From Comamonas testosteroni (lineage in GTDB: Bacteria; Pseudomonadota; Gammaproteobacteria; Burkholderiales; Burkholderiaceae_C), in contig NZ_KZ984460.1 of assembly GCF_003569915.1 (NCBI RefSeq), positions 1-64,000 of the forward strand: DNA of 64,000 nucleotides. The letters are read 5' to 3'. The position numbers and the translations under genes are program-made. Each line of letters begins with the position of its first letter. The first letter of the stretch is position 1. The notes under the pieces are model-generated. The model searched no databases and was not told the DNA's origin. It saw only the letters and a program-made list of their open reading frames with translations. This document shows positions 55,417 through 64,000 of this stretch, one piece after another.

Positions 55417-55902
55417 CTACTCCACAGGCCTTGACTGAAACCGCAACGGCAACCCTCCCACGCCAAACAAATCTGCACCCTGCCCCAGTTTTTCAAAAAA
55501 AACAGCAGTCGTTTTTGCGATCAACTCCTCGTCAAAACTGCGCGGAGCGATGCGGATGACAGGGCAGTCGTCGGCAGGCATGCGGGCCAGATCATGCAGA
55601 TGCCAGCCGCACATATCTCCGTTATCGCTGTTCGCAAAGACCAGCACATCGGCGGTGGGCTCCAGCATCTCTTTCAGATCATCGTCCATGAAGGTGCTGA
55701 GCAACTCTGCATGCGTGCTCAGGTATTGCACGGCTTCAAAGTGCAGAAAACCACCCCAGCTCCCGGGTCCAAGAATGCGCATAAAGCTCAGATAGCTTTC
55801 AGGTAGTTTCACACCATGGCTGTCTTGAAGCGGCATGCAGCCTTTGGCTCGGCTTTGCTCTTTCAATTGCTCAAAGATGGCATGTAGCTTATTTGTCATC
55901 AC
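55417..55902 (-). CDS. SUKH (SMI1/KNR4)-type protein
   Basis: The 161-residue protein shows the SUKH pattern: helix, LPESYLSFMRILGPGSWGGFLHF, then TADVLVFANSDNGDMCGWHL and a helical end. It is probably a toxin-immunity or related binding protein. Its start overlaps the stop of a truncated merR by 4 nt. Confidence 0.78.
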   Translation of the reverse strand: MMTNKLHAIFEQLKEQSRAKGCMPLQDSHGVKLPESYLSFMRILGPGSWGGFLHFEAVQYLSTHAELLSTFMDDDLKEMLEPTADVLVFANSDNGDMCGWHLHDLARMPADDCPVIRIAPRSFDEELIAKTTAVFFEKLGQGADLFGVGGLPLRFQSRPVE

Positions 55903-56129
55903 GGTCCCATTGCTTTGAGTCCAAGCGCAAGCGGCGTCCTGATTTCGTTAAAGCTGAAACCCACGCTTCGCGCAATGCTGATCAGCTCCAGCATCTGCAC
56001 CATCTCCGGGCGGTCACTGCGATAGCCGTTTAAGCCACGCTCTGCTGCTTGTCGCAAGCCGCTTTGATCGTAAAACCTGATGCGTGAGGTGCTGAGCCCT
56101 GTGCGTTTGCTGAGTTCACTGATGTTCAT
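55899..56129 (-). pseudogene. truncated MerR-family regulator
   Basis: The 76 residues contain the whole MerR DNA-binding domain (MNISELSKRTGLSTSRIRFYDQSGL, then EMVQMLELISIARSVGFS) but end at GLKAMGP, without the dimerisation helix. The TGA overlaps the SUKH start (ATGA), so the truncation coincides with the junction to the SUKH block. It may be a broken gene or a retained DNA-binding peptide. It starts 20 bp after the Mo hydroxylase. Confidence 0.7.
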
Positions 56130-56149
56130 GGGTGTCTTCCAAAATGACC

Positions 56150-58390
56150 TCAGGCAAAGCTGATGTGCTTTGAAAAAGGCATCTCGCGCAAGCGCAAACC
56201 AGTTGCCGCGAAGATGGCATTGGCCAGCGCAGGCGCGGCAGGCGGCACGGGCGGCTCGCCGCTGCCGCGCACCTTGGCGCCATGTTCCAGACCTTGCACC
56301 TCAATCACCGGGCATTGGTAAAGCCGCATGCCCTGGTAGGCGTGAAAATTGGTTTGCTGGGCCTTGCCATCGGCATAGGTAATCTCGCAATTCATCGCAT
56401 GGCCCAGACCCCAGACCACTGCGCCCTTGACTTGATTGTCGAAGTTGACCGGATCGACAATCTTGCCAACATCAAGCGCGACCCACACCTTGTCGATGCG
56501 AATACCTTTCTCGGTCTTGCTCACTTCAATCACTTGCGCACAAGGCACGCCAAATGATTCGACAAAGGCAACGCCGCGCCCTCGTCCCTCGCCAAGCTTG
56601 GCGCCTTTCCAGTCCGACATGGCTGCAACTGCCTCCAGCACTTTTCGCGCCACTGGTTCATTCACGAGGCGCAGTCGCTCCTGCAAGGGGTCTGCACCAG
56701 CGGCGTGAATCAACTCATCAAGAAAACCGTCTGCAAAAAAACCTGCTGACGAAGCACCAACGGAGCGCCAAGAGCTGGTCGGCGCCAGCTCAGGCACGCG
56801 GTAGGCGCGCATGCGAAAGTGCGGCAAGGCATAAGGCAGATTCCATGCGCCTGCGGGAATCTGACCGTCTGGCCCGGGCAGAGGCATGCCTAAACGCTTC
56901 ATCTGCGAAGCGGTAGCAGAGACCGATGCAATGTCCAGCGAGAAGGCATCAACCTGACTATTCTTGATACCGCCACGTGCACGGCTCATGGTGATCTGGC
57001 GCGGAAAATCATGCGCAAAGTCTTCCTCGCGGCTGAATGTCAGCAAGATGGGAACGCCCGGCATCTGCTTGGCAATTTCGGCCACGAGCGTGATGTTTTC
57101 GCACTCCAGGCGATGACCAAAACTGCCGCCGCAATACTGGTTATGCAGATGCACCGCATCAGCTTTGATGCCCGTGATCTGCGCGACTTTCTCCTGCGCA
57201 AATCGCGGCACCTGGCTGCTGACCCAGATGTCCACGCGCTCTGGCGTATAGCGAGCGAGAGCGGACAAAGGCTCCAGGGGGGCATGTGCCAGATAAGGGG
57301 CGCGATATTCGGCGTTGATAGCGCTGGCGTCTAGGGCCGCCTCCACATCACCGTCGTTGCGCCACATTTTGTCGAGGCGATCGGAAACAAAGGACTCGGA
57401 CACCGCACGCCAGTGCTCGGCCTGCTCTGCTGGGTAAGGTGCTGCGCCCCATTCGATCTGCAAAGCGTTGGCCGCCTGAAAAGCGCGCCATGTGTTGTCC
57501 GCAATCACCGCAACGCCATTGCTCACAGGCACGATCTTTTTTACGCCGCGCATGGCGGCGGCAGCATCGGACTTGAAGCTGAGCATCTTGCCGCCCTGGC
57601 GTGGGTTGACCTTCACTGCAGCGTGCAGCATACCCTCCATGCGCAGATCGATACCGAACTGCAATGTGCCCGTAGATTTGGGCACGATGTCCAGGCGCGG
57701 CATGGGCTTGCCGATCAGCCGCCATTGCGATGGCTCGCGCAGCGCCACGTTCTGCACAGGCTCGATGGTGCTGGCATCGCTTGCCAGCGCTGTGTACGCC
57801 AGGCGCTTGCCGTCGGGCAACACCACACTACCGTTCTCCGTCTTCAATTGATCCGCAGGCACGCCGCTTTGCCGCGAGGCCGCAAGCTTGAGTGTTTCGC
57901 GAGCCACAGCACCCGCCATGCGCAGTTTTTGAAAACTATCGGGCACGGAACTGGAACCGCCCGTCAGCTGCAGGCCAAGCACCTTGAACATGGCCCCCAT
58001 GGTGGAGCGCAGGACCTGTGCGGCGGTGCTTGTATCAGTGGATACAAAAGGCACCTGCTCATCCGCCAAAGCCGTGTTGAAGTAAGCCGTGCTGGGTGGG
58101 CCGGGTTCAACCTTGAACTGGCCCCAGTCCAGATCCAGCTCCTCCGCAATCAGTGCGGCCTGCATGGAACGCGCGCCCTGGCCCAGGTCGGTATGCGGCG
58201 CAATCAGAGTGATGCCATTGGCGTCGATCTTGACCCATGGATTGAAGACTGCTTCCCCACTCTGACGATCGTCGAGCAAAGGGTTCGCAGGCGTTCGGCG
58301 CACAAGATAAGTGCCAAATGCCACACCGCCCAAAACCGCAGCCGAGCCAACCAGAAACGTGCGACGGGCAATGGTTTTAGCGCGGCTCAT
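56150..58390 (-). CDS. molybdenum hydroxylase large subunit (isoquinoline 1-oxidoreductase beta type)
   Basis: The 746-residue protein has an N-terminal Tat-like leader ([18 protein letters not shown]), so it probably acts in the periplasm. Molybdopterin-binding stretches include [33 protein letters not shown] and the late [17 protein letters not shown]. The last contains the Glu of the active site. Members oxidise N-heterocycles or aldehydes. Its start overlaps the iron-sulfur subunit by ATGA. Substrate unknown. Confidence 0.9.
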   Translation of the reverse strand: MSRAKTIARRTFLVGSAAVLGGVAFGTYLVRRTPANPLLDDRQSGEAVFNPWVKIDANGITLIAPHTDLGQGARSMQAALIAEELDLDWGQFKVEPGPPSTAYFNTALADEQVPFVSTDTSTAAQVLRSTMGAMFKVLGLQLTGGSSSVPDSFQKLRMAGAVARETLKLAASRQSGVPADQLKTENGSVVLPDGKRLAYTALASDASTIEPVQNVALREPSQWRLIGKPMPRLDIVPKSTGTLQFGIDLRMEGMLHAAVKVNPRQGGKMLSFKSDAAAAMRGVKKIVPVSNGVAVIADNTWRAFQAANALQIEWGAAPYPAEQAEHWRAVSESFVSDRLDKMWRNDGDVEAALDASAINAEYRAPYLAHAPLEPLSALARYTPERVDIWVSSQVPRFAQEKVAQITGIKADAVHLHNQYCGGSFGHRLECENITLVAEIAKQMPGVPILLTFSREEDFAHDFPRQITMSRARGGIKNSQVDAFSLDIASVSATASQMKRLGMPLPGPDGQIPAGAWNLPYALPHFRMRAYRVPELAPTSSWRSVGASSAGFFADGFLDELIHAAGADPLQERLRLVNEPVARKVLEAVAAMSDWKGAKLGEGRGRGVAFVESFGVPCAQVIEVSKTEKGIRIDKVWVALDVGKIVDPVNFDNQVKGAVVWGLGHAMNCEITYADGKAQQTNFHAYQGMRLYQCPVIEVQGLEHGAKVRGSGEPPVPPAAPALANAIFAATGLRLREMPFSKHISFA

Positions 58391-58851
58391 TTGGCAGCTC
58401 CTGCAAGCGACCTGGAAGCAGCTCTCACCGCCTCACGGATGCGTGGGTAAGTACCGCAACGGCAGAGATTGCCCGACATTGCTGTGTCGATCTCTGCATC
58501 CGTTGGCGTGGGATTGCCCGCAAGAAATGCCGCAGCCGTCATGATCTGACCCGACTGGCAGTAGCCGCATTGCGCCACCTGATGCTCAACCCAGGCGCGC
58601 TGCACCACATGCAGCGCCGCAGGATTGCCGAGACCTTCGACGGTGGTGACAGCCCCTTTCACCTGCCCAACTGGCGTGGTGCATGAACGCGTTGCAACGC
58701 CGTCGATATGCACGGTGCAGGCTCCACACAAACCCATGCCGCAACCATACTTGGGGCCGGTGATGTTCAGCTCATCACGCAGTGCCCAGAGCAGCGGCAT
58801 CTCCGGCTCCACATCGATCTCGTGAGTCTGCCCGTTGACGTTCAGTTGCAT
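58387..58851 (-). CDS. 2Fe-2S subunit of the molybdenum hydroxylase
   Basis: The 154-residue protein carries the plant-type cluster ligands Cys37, 42, 45 and 57 (CGMGLCGAC... RSC) and the second cluster in CGYCQSG and CRCGTYPR. It passes electrons from the Mo subunit to an external acceptor. It lacks a leader, as is usual when the large subunit carries the Tat signal. Translationally coupled to the large subunit. Confidence 0.93.
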   Translation of the reverse strand: MQLNVNGQTHEIDVEPEMPLLWALRDELNITGPKYGCGMGLCGACTVHIDGVATRSCTTPVGQVKGAVTTVEGLGNPAALHVVQRAWVEHQVAQCGYCQSGQIMTAAAFLAGNPTPTDAEIDTAMSGNLCRCGTYPRIREAVRAASRSLAGAAK

Positions 58852-58927
58852 GGGGTCTCCCTGTTGTGTGTTGATGGCAAGTATGCGCTGAGTTCATGAA
58901 TCTGCTCCCGCCCCAGACTGGTTCAGC

Positions 58928-59368
58928 TCAGTGCTCTTCGCTGCCCCAGTTGTCGAACAGCTCTTGCGCATCATCGCCAGCCTGTACAAGCAGCGGTATA
59001 TCCCCTGCATCCGTGATCAGCACCAGAGGCCCGGTACTTTCACATAGCTGCGCCAGCAATTGCAAAATCAAAACGGGGTCGCCGTTTTCGACATAGAACT
59101 CGTTTTCGCGTTCCTGCAAAGCAATGATCTGCAGCATGCACCAAGGACGTTTTGCGCCGCTGGTGGTCTGCGTCAGCAAATTGCTCCAGCGCTGCCCCAG
59201 GACTTCAGCAGAAGCTTCTGATTGCAGATCAGGCACTCTGGCGATGGCGGCCTTCAGTTCCGCCAGCGTGGGGTTGCGGCTTGGCACCTCAGGCCAGACA
59301 ACGCCCTGCTCATCAAGCCAGTCGCATAGTTCTGACTGGAGAGGAAACACGGAATACATCACGCCCAT
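58928..59368 (-). CDS. 146-residue protein, unknown
   Basis: A soluble acidic protein with pairs of helices and short strands (WCMLQIIALQERENEFYVENGDPVLILQLLAQL). Its size and style resemble orphan immunity proteins, but I recognise no family. It lies 76 bp upstream of the iron-sulfur subunit and 24 bp after the radical SAM gene, on the same strand. Confidence 0.68.
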   Translation of the reverse strand: MGVMYSVFPLQSELCDWLDEQGVVWPEVPSRNPTLAELKAAIARVPDLQSEASAEVLGQRWSNLLTQTTSGAKRPWCMLQIIALQERENEFYVENGDPVLILQLLAQLCESTGPLVLITDAGDIPLLVQAGDDAQELFDNWGSEEH

Positions 59369-59392
59369 GCTTATCCTTTCTGGCGGCTGCTT

Positions 59393-60517
59393 TCAAAACA
59401 GGCTTTGCTGGCCCGATAGCAAACTGTGATGGTACTGACTGCAGTCCAGCACCACACGCTCGCGGTTCAGGCCCAGCTTGCGGCAGGCGAGCCCAAAGCG
59501 CTGGGCCAGCATATCGGCCCAGGCACCTGTGCCCTTCATGCGCTGGCCGAACTGGCTGCTATAGACCTTGCCTACGGCCCTGTCCTCTTCGCTGATGCCG
59601 TGCAGATCACGCACTCGCTCCATCACGCGCTGGGCACGGTCGGGGTAGTGCAGTTGTAGCCACTCGTTGAACAGCGGCGCGACTTCCCAGGGTAGGCGCA
59701 GCACGGCATAGAAGGCCTGGCGCGCGCCTGCTTCGTGGGCGGCAGCCAGCACCTGTTCCAGATCGTCATTGAGAAACGGAATCTGCGGCGCAAGGCTGAC
59801 ACCCACGGGTATGCCCGCTTCGCTCAGGGTCTTGATCATGCGCAGCCGCCGGTGCGGGGCTGCTGCGCGTGGCTCCAGATGGCGGGCCAGCTCGGTCTGC
59901 AGCGTGGTCAGCGTGACATAGACTGCCACCAGCTTTTGCTGTGCCAGCGGCGCCAGCAAGTCCAGGTCTCGCTCTATGCCGCTGCCTTTGGTGACGATGG
60001 AAAACGGGTGGCGTGCCTGCGCCAGCACTTCGATCGTTCGGCGGGTCAGCCCCAGTTCGCGCTCCACGGGCTGATAGCAATCGGTGACCGAGCCGAGCAT
60101 GACGACAGCGGCTTCATGGCTGGGCCGTGACAGCTCGGCCTTGAGCACTTCGGGGAAGTTCTGTTTGGCGATGAGCTTGGTCTCGAAATCCAGCCCCGGC
60201 GAATAGCCCAGATAGCTATGCGTGGGCCGGGCATAGCAGTAGATGCAGCCATGCTCGCAACCGCGATAGGGGTTGAGCCCCAGATGAAACGGCAGATCGG
60301 GCGAGCCGTGGCGGCTGAAGGCAGATTTGGCTTGCTCCCACTCCACCGTGGTGCGCCATGCCGCGCTCTGCTCCTCCTCATCAACGCTCCAGCCATCATC
60401 AAACGCCTGGCGCCTATCTTTGGCAAAGCGATGGCTGATCTGACTGGCCGAGCCGCGCCCTTTGATGATCTGCACGGGGCGGACCACGGGTTCCAAGTCA
60501 GTGCGGGCTTTGCTCAT
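59393..60517 (-). CDS. radical SAM protein of the PA0069/SplB-like (COG1533) family
   Basis: The 374-residue protein has the [4Fe-4S]-SAM motif CEHGCIYC (Cys87, 91, 94) preceded by LGLNPYRG, and the family stretches SVTDCYQPVERELGLTRR and VTKGSGIERDLDLL. COG1533 includes spore photoproduct lyase, and members are often called DNA-repair-photolyase-like; the reaction is unproven. The ATG at 60517 is only 8 nt from a LexA box and has no Shine-Dalgarno, so the mRNA may be leaderless. Confidence 0.9.
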   Translation of the reverse strand: MSKARTDLEPVVRPVQIIKGRGSASQISHRFAKDRRQAFDDGWSVDEEEQSAAWRTTVEWEQAKSAFSRHGSPDLPFHLGLNPYRGCEHGCIYCYARPTHSYLGYSPGLDFETKLIAKQNFPEVLKAELSRPSHEAAVVMLGSVTDCYQPVERELGLTRRTIEVLAQARHPFSIVTKGSGIERDLDLLAPLAQQKLVAVYVTLTTLQTELARHLEPRAAAPHRRLRMIKTLSEAGIPVGVSLAPQIPFLNDDLEQVLAAAHEAGARQAFYAVLRLPWEVAPLFNEWLQLHYPDRAQRVMERVRDLHGISEEDRAVGKVYSSQFGQRMKGTGAWADMLAQRFGLACRKLGLNRERVVLDCSQYHHSLLSGQQSLF

Positions 60518-60519
60518 TG

Positions 60520-60545
60520 AATAACTGTATATAAATACAGTTATT
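60520..60545. promoter_or_regulatory. LexA (SOS) box
   Basis: CTGTATATAAATACAG (60525-60540) fits the CTGT-N8-ACAG rule exactly and is nearly identical to the strong E. coli sites. The symmetry extends to 26 bp (AATAAC on the left, GTTATT on the right). It lies immediately upstream of the radical SAM gene. Confidence 0.85.
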
Positions 60546-60858
60546 TGTGCAATACAGCTTTCGCCACCAAGGTCAATACCGTTGCAGCCGTTTTGCAAAA
60601 ACAAGCATCAAAATAGCCTATAGTCCATACATTATTTAGACATCAAGCTATATAAATAATAGCAATCCATGGATTTCAATCCGCACTGCGCGAGTGCGAG
60701 ATGGCTTGGCTTTCGCGGCAGTTGCGCCGACAATGCGATCAATGCACCAATCTGGTGCTTTTCCAATGCCTTGGCCCGGACAACACCGTTGCCCGGGCTT
60801 TTGTCCGTTTGCGCGACGCGAAAGCGCTAACCCAATCACCACGCAAGGGAGTCACACC
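60546..60858. other. intergenic region upstream of rnk
   Basis: The 313 bp hold a dispersed repeat (60607-60655), two small hairpins (GCACCAATCTGGTGC; GCCCGG with CCGGGC at 60774-60798, followed by TTTTG) and no convincing gene. The second hairpin could be an attenuator-like structure in the rnk leader. Confidence 0.55.
60607..60655 (-). repeat. Comamonadaceae-type short repeat
   Basis: On the minus strand ATATAGCTTGATGTCTAAAT, then GTATGGACTATAGGCTATTT. It is close to the copies at 18247 and 63367. Confidence 0.7.
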
Positions 60859-61266
60859 ATGGAGCGCAAGCCCCACATCACTTTGTCGTCCTTGGATCTG
60901 GAACGCATTGAAACTTTGCTGGAGAAGAACACCAGCAGCTTCCCTGGCCGCGATGCACTGGAGGCCGAGCTCGATCGCGCCGACGTGCTCGATCCTCAAG
61001 ACATGCCACCCACCGTGGTGACCATGAATTCCACCGTGCGCTTTACCATGCTGGAGAGCCAAAAGACCAACACACTGACGCTGGTCTACCCCAAGGATAT
61101 GGATGGCAGCGCCGACAAGGTCTCCATCTTCGCGCCCGTGGGCATTGCGCTGCTGGGCCTGTCCGTGGGCGATGAGTTCAAGATGCCCAGCCCCACCAGC
61201 CAGGTGACGGTGCGCGTGGATGCGATCGAGTTCCAGCCTGAAAACGCGGGCGAGCTTCACCGCTGA
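60859..61266 (+). CDS. rnk: regulator of nucleoside diphosphate kinase (Rnk)
   Basis: The 135-residue protein has an N-terminal helical part and a GreA/GreB C-terminal-type FKBP fold (VTMNSTVRFTML... TLTLVYPKDMDG... VSIFAPVGIALLGLSVGDEF). Rnk binds RNA polymerase and affects nucleotide pools. The ATG at 60859 begins the conserved region. Monocistronic, with a strong terminator. Confidence 0.93.
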   Translation: MERKPHITLSSLDLERIETLLEKNTSSFPGRDALEAELDRADVLDPQDMPPTVVTMNSTVRFTMLESQKTNTLTLVYPKDMDGSADKVSIFAPVGIALLGLSVGDEFKMPSPTSQVTVRVDAIEFQPENAGELHR

Positions 61267-61280
61267 TCTGCACACGCTCC

Positions 61281-61319
61281 CACAAAAAAAGCAGCTTTGA
61301 AAGCTGCTTTTTTTGTGGG
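61281..61319. terminator. bidirectional terminator between rnk and acyltransferase
   Basis: AAAAAAAGCAGCTTT pairs with AAAGCTGCTTTTTTT, and CCCAC/GTGGG extends the stem. Confidence 0.92.
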
Positions 61320-61343
61320 CACTTTTGTAGGCACTGGTGACGC

Positions 61344-62516
61344 TCAGCGCAGGCCAGTGAGCAAGGTGGTCAGCAAGCCCGCGCCGATCAGGCCTGCCTG
61401 CCAGCGCAGCGCCTGGCTCCATGACGAGACATGGCGCTCCACCAATTGATACAGCGTATAGCCTGCCGTGAGCGACAGCACAAAGGCAAACGGAATGCCC
61501 ACCACGGCTGCGGTGACCGAGCCATGCCAGAAATGGTTGACCACGGCGTTGACCAGCAGGCAGATGGAGAAGTGGATCAGGAACACCGAGTAGGAAATCT
61601 CTCCCAGACGGCGCAGCGGCGCAAAGCCCTTCCAGCGGGCAATACCGTCGGTGCGCATGCAGACAATCAGCGCCAGTGCCGTGATGCCTGCCAGAAAGAT
61701 GCGGTCGCGCCACTCAAAGACCAGCGCGCCAATGACCAGTGCCGCAATCAGCATGGCCCAGCTCCAGGCGGTGCTGCGCTTGTCGGCAGCCACAGCCCAG
61801 TAGGCCATCATGCCCAGACCATAAGCACCCATGAAGTAGATGGCCCAGATGTCTAGGTCGGCATCCAGATTGAAGCTGAACAGCGACGTGGCAGCACCCA
61901 GCACCACCAGGGCCTGCATGCCTGTGACAGCCCAGGGCCACCAGCGCTGCACGGCTTGCTCACCCCAGCGTCCGGTCACAAATCGATGCAGCCACTGCAC
62001 GCCCGCCAGCAGCAGCACCGTGCCGGCAAACAGCTGAAAGTCGATGGATACATACCAGACGCCTGCGGACAGAGACTCCTCGCCCACAATGTTCTGCAGC
62101 AGCAGCGCATGGGCAAAAAGCTGCCACAGGTCCGGGTCGGCAGAGACGGATTCGTGATCAAACCAGGGGCGCACGGCGGCCGAAATAACAATCGTCACCA
62201 CCAGCGCCACGGCATAGGGCACGACGAGACGCACAAAGCGCTTGCCGATCTTGGACCAGGGTGAATCAAACCGGGCCAGCCCCTGCGGCGCGAGACTGGC
62301 AGCCGCCAGAAAGCCGCCAATCACCAGGAAGATCTGCACCGCCATGCGCGCGTACTCGTATAGCCAGTCCAGCAGATCGGGCATGGCCGGGTGGGCCACA
62401 TCGGACATGGGGCCATAGAACGCCAGGTGGTGCCAGACGATGGCTGCGCAGGCCAGGCCTTTGGTGCAGTCGATCAGGGCGCTGCGGGAATGAGATTGGT
62501 TTGAGCTTGGGGCCAT
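61344..62516 (-). CDS. acyltransferase family 3 membrane protein (OafA/YrhL-like)
   Basis: The 390-residue protein has about ten hydrophobic segments. The catalytic His lies in IVWHHLAFYGP (near 26), and LRRLGEISYSVFLIH near the end is the family's late signature. It probably O-acylates a surface glycan or lipid at the inner membrane. No SGNH domain is fused. No glycan cluster is nearby, so the acceptor is unknown. It is divergent from the GbsR-like regulator. Confidence 0.9.
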   Translation of the reverse strand: MAPSSNQSHSRSALIDCTKGLACAAIVWHHLAFYGPMSDVAHPAMPDLLDWLYEYARMAVQIFLVIGGFLAAASLAPQGLARFDSPWSKIGKRFVRLVVPYAVALVVTIVISAAVRPWFDHESVSADPDLWQLFAHALLLQNIVGEESLSAGVWYVSIDFQLFAGTVLLLAGVQWLHRFVTGRWGEQAVQRWWPWAVTGMQALVVLGAATSLFSFNLDADLDIWAIYFMGAYGLGMMAYWAVAADKRSTAWSWAMLIAALVIGALVFEWRDRIFLAGITALALIVCMRTDGIARWKGFAPLRRLGEISYSVFLIHFSICLLVNAVVNHFWHGSVTAAVVGIPFAFVLSLTAGYTLYQLVERHVSSWSQALRWQAGLIGAGLLTTLLTGLR

Positions 62517-62760
62517 CGGTTCAGGGTCGTCCGCAGCACAAGGCCATGAACGACAAGCAAGGATTTCTGACTGGGCAGAGACATGTCAAAAATCCGACAG
62601 GTCATTGGCAAAGTCAGGATTTTGCGCCCAAAGCCAACAATTTGCTGACGGCGCCGCATCGTTTATGCAACAAACCGGCAACTTTCATGCCGAATCCATC
62701 GAGCCGGCGTCTGGCTGGTTTGATCCCACGCTGCCACTGAAAAATGCACACAAAGGCACA

Positions 62761-63354
62761 ATGGAGGCCATGACGCAAGCCAAACCACTTTCGGAGCTGA
62801 GCCGACAATTTGTTTCGCATTTCGGCGAAATGGGCAGCCGCTGGGGCATCAACCGCACGGTGGGGCAGATCTATGCCCTGCTATTTATTACGCCTGAGCC
62901 GCTGAACGCGGACCAGATTGCGGAGACGCTGGAGTTCTCGCGCTCCAACGTCAGCATGGGTCTCAAGGAGCTGCAAGCCTGGCGGCTGGTGCAGCTGCGT
63001 CATCAACCGGGCGACCGCCGCGAATACTTTCAGGCACCTCAGGATGTCTGGGAAATCTTCAAGCGCCTGGCCGAAGAGCGCCGCCGCCGCGAGATCGAGC
63101 CCACCCAGTCCATGCTGCGCGCCGCCATGATGGAAGAAGCCAGCACTGACGAAGAGCGCTACGCCCAGCAGCGCATGCGCGATATGCACGAGCTGATCGA
63201 CAAGCTGATGAACTGGTTTGACGACGTGCAGCGTCTCTCGCCCGAGACCGCCATGCAACTCATGGGCATGGGCATGGGCACGACCGTGACCCGGCTGCTG
63301 GACCTCAAGGACAAGATCACCGGCGCCAGCCGCAAAAAAGACGGCGACGAGTGA
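62761..63354 (+). CDS. GbsR/MarR-type transcriptional regulator
   Basis: The 197-residue protein has a winged HTH (INRTVGQIYALLFITPEPLNADQIAETLEFSRSNVSMGLKEL) and a helical dimerisation part ending KDKITGASRKKDGDE. The ATG at 62761 is used; an ATG three codons later is also possible, and a 52-codon upstream extension is not conserved-looking. It faces the cytochrome bd genes and may regulate them; this is inferred from adjacency only. Confidence 0.88.
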   Translation: MEAMTQAKPLSELSRQFVSHFGEMGSRWGINRTVGQIYALLFITPEPLNADQIAETLEFSRSNVSMGLKELQAWRLVQLRHQPGDRREYFQAPQDVWEIFKRLAEERRRREIEPTQSMLRAAMMEEASTDEERYAQQRMRDMHELIDKLMNWFDDVQRLSPETAMQLMGMGMGTTVTRLLDLKDKITGASRKKDGDE

Positions 63355-63366
63355 TTCAAAGAAAAA

Positions 63367-63417
63367 TCAGCCTATAGTCCTTTACTTATATAGGCTGACA
63401 GCTATCAATTTTGAATA
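63367..63417 (-). repeat. Comamonadaceae-type short repeat with hairpin
   Basis: AGCCTATA and TATAGGCT are perfect 8-bp arms across 12 nt. On the minus strand the block starts TTGATAGCTGTCAGCCTATA. It gives the clearest form of the family. Confidence 0.75.
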
Positions 63418-63421
63418 GTAG

Positions 63422-63456
63422 AAAGCCCGCCCGGTGGTCACCGAGGCGGGCTTTTT
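63422..63456. terminator. bidirectional terminator between the GbsR gene and cydX
   Basis: AAAGCCCGCC pairs with GGCGGGCTTT, with T runs on both strands. Confidence 0.9.
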
Positions 63457-63471
63457 GATCAGCTCAACAGA

Positions 63472-63612
63472 TCAGACCTCTGCTGCCGAATCCGTCTCCT
63501 TGAGAATGCGGCGGCGGGTGGCCTCGTCATCCATCAGCTCATACCACATGGCGTTGAGCACGGCAAAAGCGGCGGCAAGGGGCAGACCCAGAATCCACGC
63601 GAAGTACCACAT
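63472..63612 (-). CDS. cydX: cytochrome bd oxidase small subunit CydX
   Basis: The 46-residue protein MWYFAWILGLPLAAAFAVLNAMWYE... has the CydX signature: W-Y-F-W near the start, one membrane helix and a charged tail. It stabilises the CydAB heme site. AAAGGAA precedes the ATG at 63612. It lies 20 bp after cydB, the standard cydABX order. Confidence 0.93.
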   Translation of the reverse strand: MWYFAWILGLPLAAAFAVLNAMWYELMDDEATRRRILKETDSAAEV

Positions 63613-63632
63613 ATCGAATTCCTTTCTACCTA

Positions 63633-64000
63633 TCAATAAGAGTGAGTCTTGCCGGTAGCAATGGCCACCACATCCACCTTGCCACGCAGCACCGAGTACA
63701 CCCAGCTGGTGTAGGCCAGAATCAGCGGCAGGAAGATCAGCGTGCACACCAGCATGATGAACAGCACCACATGGCTGGAGGACGAGTCCCAGACCGTCAG
63801 GCTCATGCGTGGGTCAATGCTCGAAGGCAGGATCATGGGGAACATGGAGGCACCCACGGTCAAAATGATGCCGGCAATGCCCAGGCCACTGCCCAGCAGC
63901 GCCAGCCATTCACGGCGGGCACGCAGAGCCACCGCCACAATCAGCGGCATGACCAGGCCGATACCAGGCACCAGCCACAACACGGGCCAGGACTTGAAGT
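63633..64000 (-). CDS. cydB: cytochrome bd ubiquinol oxidase subunit II (3' part)
   Basis: The last 121 or so codons of cydB are present; the 5' end lies beyond the window. The helices and the motif SMFPMILPSSIDPRMSLTVWDSSSS are diagnostic, as is LPLILAYTSWVYSVLRGKV. CydB forms the quinol-oxidising terminal oxidase with CydA and CydX under low oxygen. Confidence 0.95.
   Translation of the reverse strand, partial: FKSWPVLWLVPGIGLVMPLIVAVALRARREWLALLGSGLGIAGIILTVGASMFPMILPSSIDPRMSLTVWDSSSSHVVLFIMLVCTLIFLPLILAYTSWVYSVLRGKVDVVAIATGKTHSY

Overview
The window looks like chromosomal DNA of a Comamonadaceae betaproteobacterium, most likely Comamonas or a close relative such as Delftia. The grounds are high GC with GC-rich third positions, protein families typical of Burkholderiales (Bug/TctC binding proteins, BKACE, AcnB, sdhCDABE-gltA), and many copies of a short AT-rich hairpin repeat of a type I recall from Comamonadaceae intergenic DNA. 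The genus is inferred from general knowledge; no database search was run. I see no rRNA, tRNA, CRISPR array or transposase gene.

Layout. 1-5.8 kb: a DUF2827 protein, a di-heme cytochrome c peroxidase, a queuosine-precursor transporter (yhhQ) behind what reads as a preQ1-I riboswitch, a small membrane protein and an XRE/MmyB-type regulator. 5.8-18.2 kb: the TCA-cycle block. The minus strand carries mdh, tam, a CitE-like lyase, a secreted protein and acnB; the plus strand carries a GntR regulator and sdhC-D-A-B-E-gltA. A near-perfect palindrome lies between mdh and gntR. 18.3-23.4 kb: quinone oxidoreductase, DEAD-box helicase, and a PgaC-like glycosyltransferase coupled to an outer-membrane barrel. 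23.4-32 kb: a 1622-residue DUF4011/helicase/nuclease/DUF3320 protein that resembles an anti-phage effector, a 78-residue companion, a MerR-VIT/VWA pair and an XRE protein.

32-34.5 kb: glycerate kinase and a GntP permease. 34.8-39.6 kb: a DJ-1/AraC regulator, a membrane protein and the glutathione-dependent formaldehyde operon (frmA, a small ORF, frmB). 39.6-47 kb: a PAS-GGDEF protein, then a six-gene operon (intradiol dioxygenase, SDR, BKACE, MDR dehydrogenase, cupin, Bug binding protein) with two palindromic operators upstream and a convergent LacI regulator. 47-53.8 kb: a DUF4375-like protein, a small hydrophobic peptide, and a phosphonate locus (phnDCE, an iron alcohol dehydrogenase, phnX, a divergent LysR) that lacks phnW. 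53.8-64 kb: a MITE-like element that supplies the stop codons of both flanking genes, two SUKH-type proteins, a truncated MerR, a molybdenum hydroxylase pair, a LexA-box-controlled radical SAM protein, rnk, an acyltransferase, a GbsR-type regulator, cydX and the 3' end of cydB.

Most promising for novelty: the dioxygenase-BKACE operon, which could be a compact hydroxyquinol/3-oxoadipate route; the DUF4011 helicase locus; the LexA-regulated radical SAM gene; and the mobile or dispersed repeats that have become part of coding sequences or stop codons.
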